A stretch of DNA of 64,000 nucleotides from Mesorhizobium sp. B2-3-12 (GCF_006442205.1 NZ_VFVR01000001.1:496001-560000); one strand, 5' to 3'. Counted from the first letter of the stretch, positions 1 through 10,030 are shown. Made by a program: numbers and translations. The notes: generated by a model from the sequence alone, not told the origin.

Positions 1-383
1 AGGACCGGCAGGCAATCGGCTGATATGCCGTAGCGCAACAGGTCGAAGGCATGCAGCCGCGCCATCAGCCAGGCGGCCCGGGCACCGGCGTCGTGATCGT
101 CGCGCCAAAGCGCGCCAAGCGCACCGCCGGCCGGGTAGTTCGGCGCCAGCGGCGGCCGCAGGCGTTGCACCCTGCCGCCTTCCTGGTCGATGAACACCAG
201 CGCATCGGGACGGCCGATGCAGTCACGCATCTCGGCGACCAGATCGCGGATCTGCTCGGCCTCGCCGATGTTGCGGGCAAACAGGATGAAGGCCCATGGG
301 CATTCATTGCGATAGAAATTGATTTCCTCGCGGGTGAGCGATTTCCCGGCACAGCCGAGGATCATGGATTTTGATTCGGTCAT
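1..383 (-). CDS. nagZ: Beta-N-acetylhexosaminidase NagZ (partial, N-terminal part)
   Basis: The minus strand from 383 encodes about 127 residues that run off the window edge, so only the N-terminal third is present. It starts MTESKSMILGCAGKSLTREE and carries the glycoside hydrolase family 3 signature: a region ending CPWAFILFARN, then VFIDQEGGRVQRLRPP, which binds GlcNAc in NagZ. NagZ removes GlcNAc from anhydromuropeptides in the cytoplasm during peptidoglycan recycling. The ATG at 381-383 follows a weak purine-rich AGACTCCTGAA. Upstream on the same strand lies a SPOR-domain protein, the usual rhizobial neighbour, but a strong terminator hairpin separates them, so nagZ probably has some independent transcription. 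Confidence 0.88.
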   Translation of the reverse strand, partial: MTESKSMILGCAGKSLTREEINFYRNECPWAFILFARNIGEAEQIRDLVAEMRDCIGRPDALVFIDQEGGRVQRLRPPLAPNYPAGGALGALWRDDHDAGARAAWLMARLHAFDLLRYGISADCLPV

Positions 384-494
384 TTCAGGAGTCTAGGGCT
401 TCGCGCGACCAAAGGGAATCATCCCCGACCGCATGCGGCGGGCTGCAAGACAAGCTTCCACATGAAAAAGTCAGGCATATGAATGTCGCCATAC

Positions 495-526
495 AAAAAA
501 CCGGCGCGGCCTTGGGCCGCGCCGGC
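495..526 (-). terminator. Intrinsic terminator after the SPOR-domain gene
   Basis: An 11-bp perfect GC-rich stem (501-511 with 515-525) closes a three-base loop. Read on the minus strand, the stem is followed by six T residues. It lies about 20 bp past the stop codon of the SPOR protein gene and about 110 bp before nagZ. Confidence 0.85.
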
Positions 527-547
527 TTTGAAGAAGTCGATCGAGGT

Positions 548-3500
548 CTAGCGCGATACGAAGCAGTTGCCGCCCGCGGCCTTGTAGCTGGTGCACAAAT
601 TGATGGCATCGTTGCGCGACTGGGCGGGAACGCGGACTCGGTAGAACGTGCCCTTGCCGGCAATCTCGGCCTTGACGATGTTGGCCGTGCGGCCGGAAAG
701 CACGCTGCCATAGCGGCGCTGCAGATCCTGATAGGTCGACTGGGCGCTATCCACCGTCGGCTGCGAAGCGATCTGTATCGACCACGAACCGTTGCCGGTC
801 GCGGTCGAGGCCGGATCGATGGACGCGACCTGATCGGGCTTGACTTCGCCGACCACGTCGACCGGCTGGTCGGACGGACGCTGCGGCGCGATCGCCACCT
901 TGGCCGGCGTGTTGGCCGACTGCGCCTTGGCTTCAGCCTTGGCGGGCTTGGCGGCGGGCTTCAGGGCCGGCTCGTCGTCGGCCTGCGCGGCGGCGGGCGC
1001 CACGGTGCCAGTCTGGTCGGTGCCAGTCTGGTCCGCGCCAGTCTGGTCGGCTCCGGCAGGCGCGACATGCTGCGGCGCCGGATCGGTCGGCTCGGCCGCG
1101 GCCACCTGCGGTGCCGCCGGGGCCGGATCCTCGCGGGCCACCAGCGAGCCGTCGGACTTGACCACCATGGTCCTGACCTTGCGCGGCGCAACGGCAACGA
1201 CATCGTTGTTGTTGCCCTTGTCGGCGTCCTGCAGGACCTGCGCGATGCGATCCTCCGACTTCGGCGCTGGCGCCGCGGTGTCGGCCGGGGCCGCGCCTGC
1301 GGTCGAAGCATCCCCACCGCCATCCGTACCGGCGGCGGCGTTCTGGTCGGCGGAAAGATCGACGGCGCGGGCCGGGTCCTTCGCCTGCACGTCCACCGGT
1401 TCCTCGGTGTTGGTGACGAGCTTCTGCTGGACCGGCTCGGCCGGCTTCGCGCCCTTGACCACCGCGTCATAAACCTTGTTGTCCTGGTTCGGCACCACGG
1501 TGCCGCCCGGGTTTTCCGGCTTGACCTTGATCGGCGAATTGTCGGCCTTGACGATCACCGGAGCTTCGCTGCCGCCCTTGCCGCCGAAAGACAGCGCAAA
1601 GGCGCCAAGGCCGCCAGCGACCGCGACGGCACCGACAATCGCGGCAATGAACAGGCCGCGCCGGCCCGACGGCCTGGCGGCTTCCCGCTCGCCCAGGCCC
1701 GGAACCGACATCGCTTCGTCCAGTTCGGGATCGTAGTCGAGTTCGTTGACGGCAAAATCGTCCGCCTGCGAAACCGGCTGGCTGCCGGGCAGGTTGTCGA
1801 GATCGAAACCTTCGGCGGCGTCGGCATAGCCCGAGGCCGACGCGCGGGCAGGCGCTTCGGCCGGCCGTGCCGCATAGGTCCGCGCTTCCGGCTGATAGGT
1901 CGGCCTGGGCTCTTCGTATGCCCGATTGTCCTCATATCCCGGATTGGCCGCGCCATATCCCGGATTGGCCGCGCCATATTCCGAATTGAACCCGGCATTG
2001 TAGGATTCGTCGGCATAGGCGGCGTTGCCGGCAGGCGCAGGCGCGACCTCGACCGAATTCATCTCGGTCAAAAGGCTGGCGAATTCGGCGTCGAGATCGT
2101 CATAACCGGCTGCCGCCGGCTCATCTTCCTCGAAATGCAATTCCGGAATGTCGAGATCGTCAGCCAGCGCCACGACACGCTCCGGCACATCGACCGTCTC
2201 GACATCGGGCATCTCTTCATAAGGCGAGGGCTGCCGCGCCTGCGGTGCCGAAGCGGGAGCCATATAGGGGGCAGCCGCAACCGGCTCGGCCGATCGGTAG
2301 GAGGGCACGGTGGCCACTTCCGGTACCGCCGTCCTGGCCGCCATCGAGGCGACAGGTTGCGCGGCAAATGACGGCTGTTGCGGAACGGGTGTCACGCGGC
2401 TCCAGGAACGGGCCGGCTCCGACGGTGCGGATCGATCCGCCAGCCAATCGAGCGAATCGGGTTGATCCTGGCGGGACGCCGTTTCGTCACGCGGATCCAT
2501 ATCCTTGGCCATCGCGGCGTCGAACGCATCATTGTCGAAATCGACATTGCCTTGTTCAGCGGCATCCGAGCCGAAATCCCGATCCTGAAGCTCGTCGAGC
2601 AGCAGGTCGTCGAGGTCGGCGCCGGCGGCACGGATAGGATCGGAGTGATGCACATCCTCGGATACGGGCTCTTCGAGGTCCCAGTCGAGCTCACCGACAA
2701 GATCGGCGGGCTCATCCGCAGTCTTTGCAGTCGCGGCGAGAGGCGGTTGAACGAGCGCGGCGGCCGGCTGCTGGGTCGCGACGGGCTGAGCCATGGCTGG
2801 CTCCTTGGCCGACGGCAGCGTGCGTGCGGTCATGGCGCCGAGAAGCGCGTTCAACTCGTCTTCGAGGCTTCGTTCGTCCGCAACGGGGGCTTGCGCCGGC
2901 GGCGCAATGCTTGCCACGGGCGCTGCCGGCTGCGCGGGGGCCGCGGCGATCTCGGCAACGGGCTCTTCGGCAGGCACGGCAAACGCGTCGTCCAGATTCA
3001 GGTCGAAAGCGTCATCCGAAACGGCGTCGGCGCCTGGAATTTCGTCCTGCGTCTCGACGGCATCGGCGAGCAACTCGTGCGCCGGCTCCTCATCGAAAGC
3101 GACCGGTTCATCCGCTCGAACGTCAAAATCCATGTCGACGTCGGCCATGGCATCGTCGAAGTGGCCGACGAAATCCTCATCGGAGATCGCCTGGGTTTCA
3201 TTCGCGGCGGCCTGCACCGGTTCAGCATATTCGACAGCGGCCGCATGGCGCTGATCAATGGAATGGTCGTCGAGCATCAACTCGTCTTCGAGTGAGATCG
3301 CGACGGCGTCGTCAAATTCATCATCGGAGGCCGGCCCGACGGCAGGCGGCGCCTCGACAACCGCAGCCTCGGCAACGGCGTGCCGGGTCTCGGCGGCCTC
3401 GTCCTCGATACGGAAATCCCGGTCGAGCGAGGCGGCGAGCTCGTCCTCCATCGGCAGATCGTCGTCAAAAGGCGAAACGTCCTCGAGCGAACTGGCGACG

Positions 3501-3934
3501 GCATTGTCGAAATCGCCGTCGAAGGCGGGCTCAACGGATGGCACGGCTTGCGCCGCGCCGGCGTTGCCATGGCTGGCAACGGCCGCATGGTCGTCGACAT
3601 CAGTCAAGTCCAGGTGGAAATCATCGTCGAGAGACAGCGCAAGATCGTCGTCCGCAACATCGACGGCCACAGGCTCGAATGCCGGCTCATGAGCTTCGAC
3701 AAGCGGAGCAGCCACGCTGTCGGCAGCGTCGAATTCGCCCATCAGTTCCTTTTCGAGGTCGATGTCGAAATCGCCCTCTCCCGCGGATGGACCGGTGACA
3801 TCGGCTTTCGGCTGGGCCGGCGCCTTGACCGGCTGGCGTGGGTCGAATCCCATGATCCTGGTCAGTTCCGCGAACGGATCATCGTCGGCGATGTCGTTGT
3901 TGTCGGCTACTCTCAGCTGGGTTCTGTCTGCCAT
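548..3934 (-). CDS. Large acidic SPOR-domain inner-membrane protein
   Basis: The 1128-residue product has three parts. Residues 1 to about 770 are a long, very acidic, low-complexity cytoplasmic region with many DD/DE pairs. A single hydrophobic segment (GLFIAAIVGAVAVAGGLGAF) is the transmembrane helix. A Pro/Ala/Lys-rich periplasmic linker leads to a C-terminal SPOR domain beginning GSWSIQIASQPTVDSAQ. SPOR domains bind denuded septal peptidoglycan, so a cell-division or envelope role is inferred. The start MADRTQLRVADNN at 3934 is preferred; another ATG lies eight codons upstream at 3958. It is downstream of argS by about 100 bp, in the conserved dgt-argS-SPOR order. Two short tandem repeats lie inside the gene. 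Confidence 0.85.
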   Translation of the reverse strand: MADRTQLRVADNNDIADDDPFAELTRIMGFDPRQPVKAPAQPKADVTGPSAGEGDFDIDLEKELMGEFDAADSVAAPLVEAHEPAFEPVAVDVADDDLALSLDDDFHLDLTDVDDHAAVASHGNAGAAQAVPSVEPAFDGDFDNAVASSLEDVSPFDDDLPMEDELAASLDRDFRIEDEAAETRHAVAEAAVVEAPPAVGPASDDEFDDAVAISLEDELMLDDHSIDQRHAAAVEYAEPVQAAANETQAISDEDFVGHFDDAMADVDMDFDVRADEPVAFDEEPAHELLADAVETQDEIPGADAVSDDAFDLNLDDAFAVPAEEPVAEIAAAPAQPAAPVASIAPPAQAPVADERSLEDELNALLGAMTARTLPSAKEPAMAQPVATQQPAAALVQPPLAATAKTADEPADLVGELDWDLEEPVSEDVHHSDPIRAAGADLDDLLLDELQDRDFGSDAAEQGNVDFDNDAFDAAMAKDMDPRDETASRQDQPDSLDWLADRSAPSEPARSWSRVTPVPQQPSFAAQPVASMAARTAVPEVATVPSYRSAEPVAAAPYMAPASAPQARQPSPYEEMPDVETVDVPERVVALADDLDIPELHFEEDEPAAAGYDDLDAEFASLLTEMNSVEVAPAPAGNAAYADESYNAGFNSEYGAANPGYGAANPGYEDNRAYEEPRPTYQPEARTYAARPAEAPARASASGYADAAEGFDLDNLPGSQPVSQADDFAVNELDYDPELDEAMSVPGLGEREAARPSGRRGLFIAAIVGAVAVAGGLGAFALSFGGKGGSEAPVIVKADNSPIKVKPENPGGTVVPNQDNKVYDAVVKGAKPAEPVQQKLVTNTEEPVDVQAKDPARAVDLSADQNAAAGTDGGGDASTAGAAPADTAAPAPKSEDRIAQVLQDADKGNNNDVVAVAPRKVRTMVVKSDGSLVAREDPAPAAPQVAAAEPTDPAPQHVAPAGADQTGADQTGTDQTGTVAPAAAQADDEPALKPAAKPAKAEAKAQSANTPAKVAIAPQRPSDQPVDVVGEVKPDQVASIDPASTATGNGSWSIQIASQPTVDSAQSTYQDLQRRYGSVLSGRTANIVKAEIAGKGTFYRVRVPAQSRNDAINLCTSYKAAGGNCFVSR
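1005..1049. repeat. 15-bp tandem repeat, three copies, inside the SPOR gene
   Basis: Three near-identical 15-bp units (GTGCCAGTCTGGTCG type) run head to tail in frame and encode the GADQT/GTDQT repeats of the periplasmic linker. Confidence 0.85.
1933..1980. repeat. 21-bp tandem repeat inside the SPOR gene
   Basis: Two perfect 21-bp units (1933-1953, 1954-1974) plus a partial third encode repeated GYGAANP in the cytoplasmic region. The unit is a multiple of three, so copy-number change would keep the frame. Confidence 0.85.
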
Positions 3935-4037
3935 TATTGTTCCCGAACTCGCACTCATTCGGACGCCATGGACGTCGCGCAGGGTTGGCCCTTACCAGCG
4001 CAATGTGGGCAAAAGGTGACAGGTTTTTTAGTCAAAC

Positions 4038-5795
4038 CTAACGCATTTCGGTGGGCGCGGCGGCTCCGATCAACGTCAGGCCGGACGTCAACACGTCCGA
4101 AACAGCCTGCACCAGCCCTAGTCTGGCATGCGTCAATTGTCGGTCGTTAACCTTAACAAAACGTAAGTCCGGATTATCCGTGCCACGGTTCCAGTGCCCG
4201 TGGAAACTGGAAGCCAGATCATAGAGATAAAATGCCAGCCGATGCGGCTCGAGCGCAAGGGCCGCGGACTCGATCAGGCGCGGATATTCCGCAAGCTTCC
4301 TGATCAGCCCGATTTCACCTTCATCGGTCAGCGACCTCGCCGCGGCCGCCAGGCTGTTGCGGTCGAAATTCGCCTCCCCCAACTGTTCGCTCGCCTGCCG
4401 GAACACCGAATGGCAGCGCGCCGAGGCGTACTGGACGTAAAACACCGGATTGTCCTTCGACTGCTCGGTCACCTTGGCGAAGTCGAAGTCGAGCGGCGCA
4501 TCGCTCTTGCGGTAAAGCATCATGAAGCGGATCGCATCGCGTCCGACTTCTTCCACCACTTCGCGCAGAGTCACGAAATCGCCGGACCGTTTCGACATCC
4601 GCACCGGCTCCCCTTCGCGAAACAGCTTCACCAAGTTGCACAGCAAAACGGTGAGCTTGACCTCGTCGCCGGCAATCGCCCGGGCCAAGGCTTCCAAGCG
4701 CTTGACGTAGCCGCCATGGTCGGCGCCAAGCACATAGATCAGGTCGACAAAGCCGCGATCGACCTTGTCCTTCAGATACGCCACATCGGCGGCGAAATAG
4801 GTGAACGCGCCATCGGACTTGACCAGCGCCCGGTCCATGTCGTCGCCGACGGCGGTCGAGCGGAACAGCGTCTGTTCGCGGTCTTCCCAGTCGTCAGGCT
4901 TCTCGCCCTTGGGCGGCGGCAGCTTGCCCTTGTAGATATGGCCCTTCAGCGTCAGGTCGTTGATCGCCGAGCGGATCTTCCGGGCATTGTCGGCGTGCAG
5001 CGTGCGTTCTGAAAAGAAGACGTCGTGGTGCACGTTGAGCAACGCCAGATCCTCACGGATCATCGCCATCATCGCATCGATGGTGCGGTCCTTGACGATG
5101 GCCAGCGCCTCGTCGTCCGGCATCTGCAGCAAGGAACGACCGAACTCCCTGACCAGGGCCTCGCCGACGGAGACAAGATAGTCACCGGGATAAAGCCCCG
5201 CCGGAATCTCGCCGATATCTTCTCCAAGCGCTTCGCGGTAGCGCAGCATCGCCGAGCGCCCAAGCACGTCGATCTGTGAGCCGGCGTCGTTGATGACATA
5301 TTCCTTGGTCACGTCGTAACCGGCGAACGCCATCAGATTGGCGAGCGCGTCACCAACGACGGCACCCCGGCAATGGCCGACATGCATCGGCCCGGTCGGA
5401 TTGGCCGAGACATATTCAACATTGGTCTTGCGGCCGGCGCCGATCGTCGAGCGGCCGTAGTTGCGCCCCTCGCCCAGAAGCGCCGACAGGTGCGCCTGCC
5501 AGAAGCCGTCCTGGAGTCGGAGATTGACGAAGCCGGGACCGGCCACCTCGGCGGCGGCGACATCCTTGTCGGTCCGCAGCGCTTCCGCCAATTTCTCGGC
5601 CAGCGCACGCGGGTTCTGGCCGGTTGGCTTGGCCAGCACCATTGCCGCATTGGTCGCGAGGTCGCCATGGCTGGCGTCGCGCGGCGGCTCGACCGCGATG
5701 CGCGACAGATCAGGCGAAACGCCGTCCTTGTCTTTCAGGTCGAGCGCTTCGACAGCCTTTACGACTCGCGCGGTGAAATCGGCGAAGATGTTCAT
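4038..5795 (-). CDS. argS: Arginyl-tRNA synthetase
   Basis: The 585-residue class I synthetase charges tRNA-Arg. The HIGH box is HVGH at residues 138-141 within [16 protein letters not shown], and the second signature appears as RMSKRSGDF, close to the ArgS form of KMSKS. The C-terminal anticodon-binding helical domain runs to the end ([17 protein letters not shown]). Length is normal. The ATG at 5795 begins [11 protein letters not shown]. dgt lies just upstream and the SPOR gene downstream, all on the same strand, which suggests co-transcription. Confidence 0.97.
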   Translation of the reverse strand: MNIFADFTARVVKAVEALDLKDKDGVSPDLSRIAVEPPRDASHGDLATNAAMVLAKPTGQNPRALAEKLAEALRTDKDVAAAEVAGPGFVNLRLQDGFWQAHLSALLGEGRNYGRSTIGAGRKTNVEYVSANPTGPMHVGHCRGAVVGDALANLMAFAGYDVTKEYVINDAGSQIDVLGRSAMLRYREALGEDIGEIPAGLYPGDYLVSVGEALVREFGRSLLQMPDDEALAIVKDRTIDAMMAMIREDLALLNVHHDVFFSERTLHADNARKIRSAINDLTLKGHIYKGKLPPPKGEKPDDWEDREQTLFRSTAVGDDMDRALVKSDGAFTYFAADVAYLKDKVDRGFVDLIYVLGADHGGYVKRLEALARAIAGDEVKLTVLLCNLVKLFREGEPVRMSKRSGDFVTLREVVEEVGRDAIRFMMLYRKSDAPLDFDFAKVTEQSKDNPVFYVQYASARCHSVFRQASEQLGEANFDRNSLAAAARSLTDEGEIGLIRKLAEYPRLIESAALALEPHRLAFYLYDLASSFHGHWNRGTDNPDLRFVKVNDRQLTHARLGLVQAVSDVLTSGLTLIGAAAPTEMR

Positions 5796-5856
5796 GGTGT
5801 ATGCTCTGGCGGCTTTACGACGAATCCAGCCCTTTGGCCGGCAAATCGAGCCCGCC

Positions 5857-7071
5857 CTAGCTCAAATCCGGGGTGCGGTCAAACAAACGCCTGTGTTCCT
5901 TGAGGGCATAGGTGTCGGTCATGCCGGCCAGAAAATCGGCGACGCTGCGCGCCTTGATGCGATCCTCCGCCCGGTCCAACCCTTCGCGCCAGCCGTCCGG
6001 CATGGCGCGCGGGTCGGCGAAATAGGCGTCGAACAGGTCCCTGACGATCTGCTCGGCGTCCGCACGTACCCGCATCACCTCCTGGTGCCGGTAGAGATGC
6101 TTGTAGAGAAAGGCCTTCAGTTCCTTCTCAGCTTGCGCCATCTCGGCCGAAAAGGTCACCATCGTCTCGCCCGCCGCCCTCACCGCGTCGGCGCTTCCTG
6201 GGTTGACACGCTCCAGATTGGCGGTCGTCGACTTGATCACATCCTCGACCATGGCCGTGATCTGGCGCCGCATCAGTTCGTGGCCGGTGCGCACGTCGTC
6301 GAGCCTGGGATAGCGCTCGCGCACCCCATTCAGGATCGTTCCAGGGAGCGAAACGGCCTTCAGCATGTCCAGCGTCAGCAGCCCTGCCCGCAGCCCATCG
6401 TCGATGTCATGCGTGTTATAGGCGATGTCGTCGGCGATCGCCGCGCACTGCGCCTCGATGCCGGCGAACCGGTCGAGCTCGAGATCCTGCAATTGCGAAT
6501 AGTCGCGGATCGCCTGCGGGACCGGCCCCTTCAGGCCCTTGCCATTGCCGTCGGTGAGCGGACCATTGTGCTTGACCAGGCCTTCCAGCGTCTCCCAGCT
6601 CAGATTGAGCCCATCGAACTCGGCGTAGCGCGCCTCCAGGCGCGTCACGATGCGCAGCGATTGCGCGTTGTGGTCGAAGCCGCCCCACGCCGCCATCTTC
6701 TCGTTCAACGCGTCCTCGCCTGTGTGGCCAAAGGGCGTGTGGCCGAAATCATGCACCAGCGCCACCGCCTCGGCGAGATCCTCGTCGCCGCGCAGCGCAC
6801 GCGCCAATGCACGCGCGATCTGCGCCACTTCGATCGAATGGGTGAGCCTGGTGCGGTAGTGGTCGCCTTCATGGGCGATGAAGACTTGCGTCTTGTGCTT
6901 CAGCCGCCGAAACGCCGTCGAATGAATGATCCGGTCGCGGTCGCGCTGGAACGGCGTGCGGGTCGGACTTTCGACCTCGTCGAACAGCCGGCCGCGCGAG
7001 CGCGCCGGATCGGTGGCGTAGGCCGCGCGCGGCCGATAGCCGAATCCGATGTCGCCAAGCTCATTTGTCAT
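5857..7071 (-). CDS. dgt: Deoxyguanosinetriphosphate triphosphohydrolase-like protein
   Basis: The 404-residue protein belongs to the HD-domain dGTPase family, which hydrolyses dNTPs to nucleosides and tripolyphosphate. Metal-binding HD features are visible: [10 protein letters not shown], then [16 protein letters not shown], and later [14 protein letters not shown]. The start [15 protein letters not shown] at 7071 matches the family; the frame is open for 56 more codons upstream but these overlap divergent erpA and lack family similarity. It is 61 bp upstream of argS on the same strand and 76 bp from the erpA start on the opposite strand. Confidence 0.93.
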   Translation of the reverse strand: MTNELGDIGFGYRPRAAYATDPARSRGRLFDEVESPTRTPFQRDRDRIIHSTAFRRLKHKTQVFIAHEGDHYRTRLTHSIEVAQIARALARALRGDEDLAEAVALVHDFGHTPFGHTGEDALNEKMAAWGGFDHNAQSLRIVTRLEARYAEFDGLNLSWETLEGLVKHNGPLTDGNGKGLKGPVPQAIRDYSQLQDLELDRFAGIEAQCAAIADDIAYNTHDIDDGLRAGLLTLDMLKAVSLPGTILNGVRERYPRLDDVRTGHELMRRQITAMVEDVIKSTTANLERVNPGSADAVRAAGETMVTFSAEMAQAEKELKAFLYKHLYRHQEVMRVRADAEQIVRDLFDAYFADPRAMPDGWREGLDRAEDRIKARSVADFLAGMTDTYALKEHRRLFDRTPDLS

Positions 7072-7147
7072 GGCTGATGCCGCCGCAGTTGACTTGCCCC
7101 GTCGCGCTTCATACCTATCATGTGAAACCGAAAGCAAGGTGACGCCC

Positions 7148-7495
7148 ATGGGCGCTGATGCCAAGACCGCCATGAAAGTCGAGATGACCGAGGCCGCCGC
7201 CAAGCGGATCGCCAGGATTGTTTCGGCCGAAGCCGGCAAGACGGCGCTACGCGTTTCGGTCGAAGGCGGCGGCTGCTCCGGATTCTCCTACAAATTCGAT
7301 CTGGTCGATGCGCGCAATGACGACGACGTCGCCATCGAGAAGGACGGCGCCACGGTGCTGATCGACGATCTGTCCCTGGTCTATATGGGCGGCTCGGTGA
7401 TCGACTTCGTCGACGATCTTATGGGCCAGTCCTTCCAGATCAGAAACCCGAACGCGGTTGCCTCCTGCGGCTGCGGCACCAGTTTTTCCATCTAG
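7148..7495 (+). CDS. erpA: Iron-sulfur cluster insertion protein ErpA (A-type carrier)
   Basis: A 115-residue A-type carrier of the HesB/IscA/ErpA family, which passes Fe-S clusters to apo-enzymes. The three conserved cysteines are present: C43 in [10 protein letters not shown] and C107/C109 in [11 protein letters not shown] at 7148 follows AAGGTGACGCCC; a second in-frame ATG is at 7172. It is divergent from dgt, an arrangement common in rhizobia. Confidence 0.92.
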   Translation: MGADAKTAMKVEMTEAAAKRIARIVSAEAGKTALRVSVEGGGCSGFSYKFDLVDARNDDDVAIEKDGATVLIDDLSLVYMGGSVIDFVDDLMGQSFQIRNPNAVASCGCGTSFSI

Positions 7496-7505
7496 CGATA
7501 TCGTT

Positions 7506-7898
7506 ATGGCTATAATCGGCGCGGTCCGTCAGGTCGCGCTATCGGCCGGGCGCGACCTCGACATCACCCTCGCCTTCTGGCGCGACGTGCTCGGCATGGG
7601 CGTGCATGCACGCTACGATCCGCCCGGCATCGCCTTCATGATGGCTGGCGACGTCAGGCTGCTGTTCACCGACGGCATCCCGGCCGGCATCGTCTATCTC
7701 GACATAGCGGGCCTCGAAGCCTTCCACGCCGAGGCAAAAGCCGCAGGCGTTCCGTTCACCGCACCACCTGCTCTCGTCCATCGCGACACTGAAGGCCAGT
7801 TCGGTCCGGCGGGGGAAAGCGAGTGGATGGCCTTTCTAAAGGACCCGGCAGGCAATACGATCGGTTTAGTCGAACGCCTTGCGCCGGAAGAACACTGA
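7506..7898 (+). CDS. VOC (glyoxalase/bleomycin-resistance) superfamily protein
   Basis: The 130-residue protein has a single VOC domain: an opening RQVALSAGRDLDITLAFWRDVLGM strand-helix and the closing FLKDPAGNTIGLVE strand typical of the fold. VOC proteins bind a metal and act as lyases, dioxygenases or drug-binding proteins; the substrate cannot be told here. Start MAIIGAVRQ at 7506 lies 10 bp after the erpA stop, and xthA follows 7 bp after its stop, so it is probably co-transcribed with both. Confidence 0.82.
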   Translation: MAIIGAVRQVALSAGRDLDITLAFWRDVLGMGVHARYDPPGIAFMMAGDVRLLFTDGIPAGIVYLDIAGLEAFHAEAKAAGVPFTAPPALVHRDTEGQFGPAGESEWMAFLKDPAGNTIGLVERLAPEEH

Positions 7899-7905
7899 GG
7901 TCGCC

Positions 7906-8700
7906 ATGAAAATCGTCACCTGGAACATCAACGGCGTGCGCGCCCGCATCGGCAACCTCACCCATTGGCTGAGCGAGAGCGCGCCCGACATCGTTTGCCT
8001 GCAGGAGATCAAGACGGTCGACGAACAGTTCCCGCGCGCCGAGATCGAGGCGCTTGGCTACAATGTCGAGACCCATGGTCAGAAAGGTTTCAACGGTGTC
8101 GCGCTGCTGTCGAAGCTTCCTTTCGACGAGGTCATCAGAGGCCTGCCGGGCGACGACACCGACGAACAGGCACGTTTCATCGAAGGCGTGTTCTCGACCG
8201 ACAAGGGTGCGCTGCGCGTCGCCTCGCTCTATCTGCCAAACGGCAACCCGATCGATGACGAGAAGAAGTTTCCCTACAAGCTGTCCTGGATGGCGCGGCT
8301 GGAGCGCTGGGCGCAGGAGCGCCTGAGGTTGGAAGAGGCGCTGGTGCTGGCCGGGGACTACAATGTCATTCCCGAGCCGATCGACGCGCGGTTCCCGGAG
8401 AACTGGTTGGGCGATGCGCTCTTCCAGCCGCAAACACGGCAGGCCTTCCGGCGGCTGCTCAATCTCGGCTTCACCGAAGCCGTGCGCGCGGTCACCGATG
8501 CGCCCGATGCCTACACGTTCTGGGACTATCAGGCCGGTGCCTGGCAGAAGAACAACGGCATCCGCATCGACCACCTGCTGCTGTCGCCGGAAGCCGCGAA
8601 CCGGTTCTCGTCGGCCTCGATCGAAAAGCATGTGCGCGCCTGGGAAAAACCGTCCGATCACGTCCCGGTGGCGATCGACCTTGCCCTGCAGCCGGCCTGA
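7906..8700 (+). CDS. xthA: Exodeoxyribonuclease III
   Basis: The 264-residue protein is an ExoIII/AP endonuclease of the endonuclease/exonuclease/phosphatase superfamily, acting in base excision repair. Signatures in order: KIVTWNINGVRAR, IVCLQEIK with the catalytic Glu, LAGDYNVIPEPIDA, NNGIRIDHLLLS, and the final KPSDHVPVAIDL with the catalytic His. ATG at 7906 follows TGAGGTCGCC, a good ribosome-binding site. Confidence 0.95.
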   Translation: MKIVTWNINGVRARIGNLTHWLSESAPDIVCLQEIKTVDEQFPRAEIEALGYNVETHGQKGFNGVALLSKLPFDEVIRGLPGDDTDEQARFIEGVFSTDKGALRVASLYLPNGNPIDDEKKFPYKLSWMARLERWAQERLRLEEALVLAGDYNVIPEPIDARFPENWLGDALFQPQTRQAFRRLLNLGFTEAVRAVTDAPDAYTFWDYQAGAWQKNNGIRIDHLLLSPEAANRFSSASIEKHVRAWEKPSDHVPVAIDLALQPA

Positions 8701-8792
8701 CGCAGCCCCTTCTGCCGCCGAATCACCCGGACCTCGTGTCGCCACAATCGGGCGCATGATGGGAAATCATCATGGCGGCGGCCGGGGTTCCC

Positions 8793-9092
8793 ATGACCAT
8801 TCGATTTTCGCTTTATCCGATCGGCCTGGCATTCGCCACGGCCGCGATCGTGCCGGCCTTCGCCGCGCCGGAATGCCTTGCCAATGGAAAATCCTATCCG
8901 GTCGGCCAGGTCGCCTGTCTGGCGGTTGCCGACCAAAGTCATCTGGCGCGCTGCGACATGGTGCTCAACAACACGTCCTGGACGAAGATTGGGGATAGCT
9001 GCCCGTCAAACACCACGGCGCCGCACCTGCATGTCACGCCGATCTCGACACCAGCGCCAAGCATGGTGCCGACGGAGCCGACCGAAAACTGA
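8793..9092 (+). CDS. Small secreted cysteine-containing protein, function unknown
   Basis: This 99-residue product starts MTIRFSLYPIGLAFATA and has a clear signal peptide cleaved near AFAAPE. The mature part of about 75 residues contains four or more cysteines (ECLANG, VACLAV, RCDMV, DSCPS), suggesting disulfides in the periplasm, and a Pro/Thr-rich tail. A start seven codons upstream (8772) is possible. I do not recognise the family. It is convergent with exoR. Confidence 0.65.
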   Translation: MTIRFSLYPIGLAFATAAIVPAFAAPECLANGKSYPVGQVACLAVADQSHLARCDMVLNNTSWTKIGDSCPSNTTAPHLHVTPISTPAPSMVPTEPTEN

Positions 9093-9153
9093 TTTTCCCG
9101 AGATCGTCTCGTCGGCAAGCAACAGACGAGGCCTGGAACGCCAGCGCTGCCCC

Positions 9154-9172
9154 GCCGGGAATTTCTCCCGGC
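9154..9172. terminator. Hairpin between convergent secreted-protein gene and exoR
   Basis: A 7-bp perfect stem (9154-9160 with 9166-9172) and five-base loop sits just past the exoR stop and about 60 bp past the convergent gene. It lacks a long T tract, so a termination role is tentative. Confidence 0.45.
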
Positions 9173-9181
9173 CGTTCAGCC

Positions 9182-10030
9182 CTACTGATCGGCGTTGTTG
9201 CCCTTGGTCAGGATATCGTCGGCTAGCGAGATAGCGGTGCGGCGGTCGGCCTCGCCGGCGGCGGCGAAAGCCTCTTCCTGCATGCCGCGAATCCAGGGCT
9301 GATCGGCCGGCGACGCGCGCTCAAGGGCCGCGGTCATCATCGCCAGGCCGCGCACGATCTTGCCGCTCTGGAACAGCAAATGGCCAAGCGTCGCCTGCGC
9401 GCCGGCATGGCCCTTCTCGGCGGCGAGCTGGAACCAGCGCCCGGCCTGCTTGACGCTGGCCTTCACGCCGCCCTCGCCCTTCAGGAACATCTGCCCCATC
9501 TCGAACTGGGCGTTCGGATTACGGTAGTTGGCGGCGGCGCGCATGTAGTATTCCTGCGCCGCCACCTCGTTCTCGGTGACCGGGCTGCCGGGAATGCCCG
9601 TGCGCAGATAGTCGCCCAGCGCCACCAGCGCGTCGGAGACATAGCTTTCTTCCGGCGAGCCGGGCTCGACGTCCTGGTCGACGATCTCCGAGAAGAACTT
9701 GAACGCCTCATAGTCGTCGCGGGCCACGCCGTCGCCCTCGGCATACATGCGGGCAAGCTTCCAGGTGGCGCCGATCTGGCCGTTCTCGGCGGCATATTTG
9801 TAGGCCTCGGCGGCCTGCTCCTTATGGCCGCTCTTGTAGGCGGAGAACCCGAACTGGAACACCGCCCAGGGGCTCGACTGCGGCTTCACCCCGGTCTTGT
9901 CGTCGAACACCTTGTCGTCGAAGGCCATGGCCTGGCCCACGGCGCCAAAGATCGCGACCGCGACCAGTGCCGGCAGGACAGATGACCTCAACAACTCTGG
10001 TGTTGACCTCAACAACTCAGATATCCGCAT
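9182..10030 (-). CDS. exoR: ExoR-type exopolysaccharide regulator, Sel1-repeat protein
   Basis: The 282-residue protein has an N-terminal signal segment ([22 protein letters not shown]), then [43 protein letters not shown] in Sel1-type helical repeats. Ordered repeats ([47 protein letters not shown]) and [10 protein letters not shown] near the C-terminus match rhizobial ExoR, the periplasmic inhibitor of the ExoS/ChvI system that controls succinoglycan, motility and acid response. Its ATG at 10030 lies inside the 3' end of ilvD, implying translational coupling. A 21-bp duplication extends the signal-peptide n-region ([13 protein letters not shown]). Confidence 0.87.
   Translation of the reverse strand: MRISELLRSTPELLRSSVLPALVAVAIFGAVGQAMAFDDKVFDDKTGVKPQSSPWAVFQFGFSAYKSGHKEQAAEAYKYAAENGQIGATWKLARMYAEGDGVARDDYEAFKFFSEIVDQDVEPGSPEESYVSDALVALGDYLRTGIPGSPVTENEVAAQEYYMRAAANYRNPNAQFEMGQMFLKGEGGVKASVKQAGRWFQLAAEKGHAGAQATLGHLLFQSGKIVRGLAMMTAALERASPADQPWIRGMQEEAFAAAGEADRRTAISLADDILTKGNNADQ
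9983..10018. repeat. 21-bp-period duplication at the exoR/ilvD overlap
   Basis: TGACCTCAACAACTC occurs at 9983-9997 and again at 10004-10018. The upstream (10 kb) copy contains most of the ilvD stop codon and exoR codons 5-9; the other lies only in exoR. Confidence 0.85.

Noticed and set aside
371-2371. Long plus-strand frame opposite the SPOR gene
   Set aside because: Arg/Gly-rich translation typical of the antisense of a GC-rich gene; no domain or SD.
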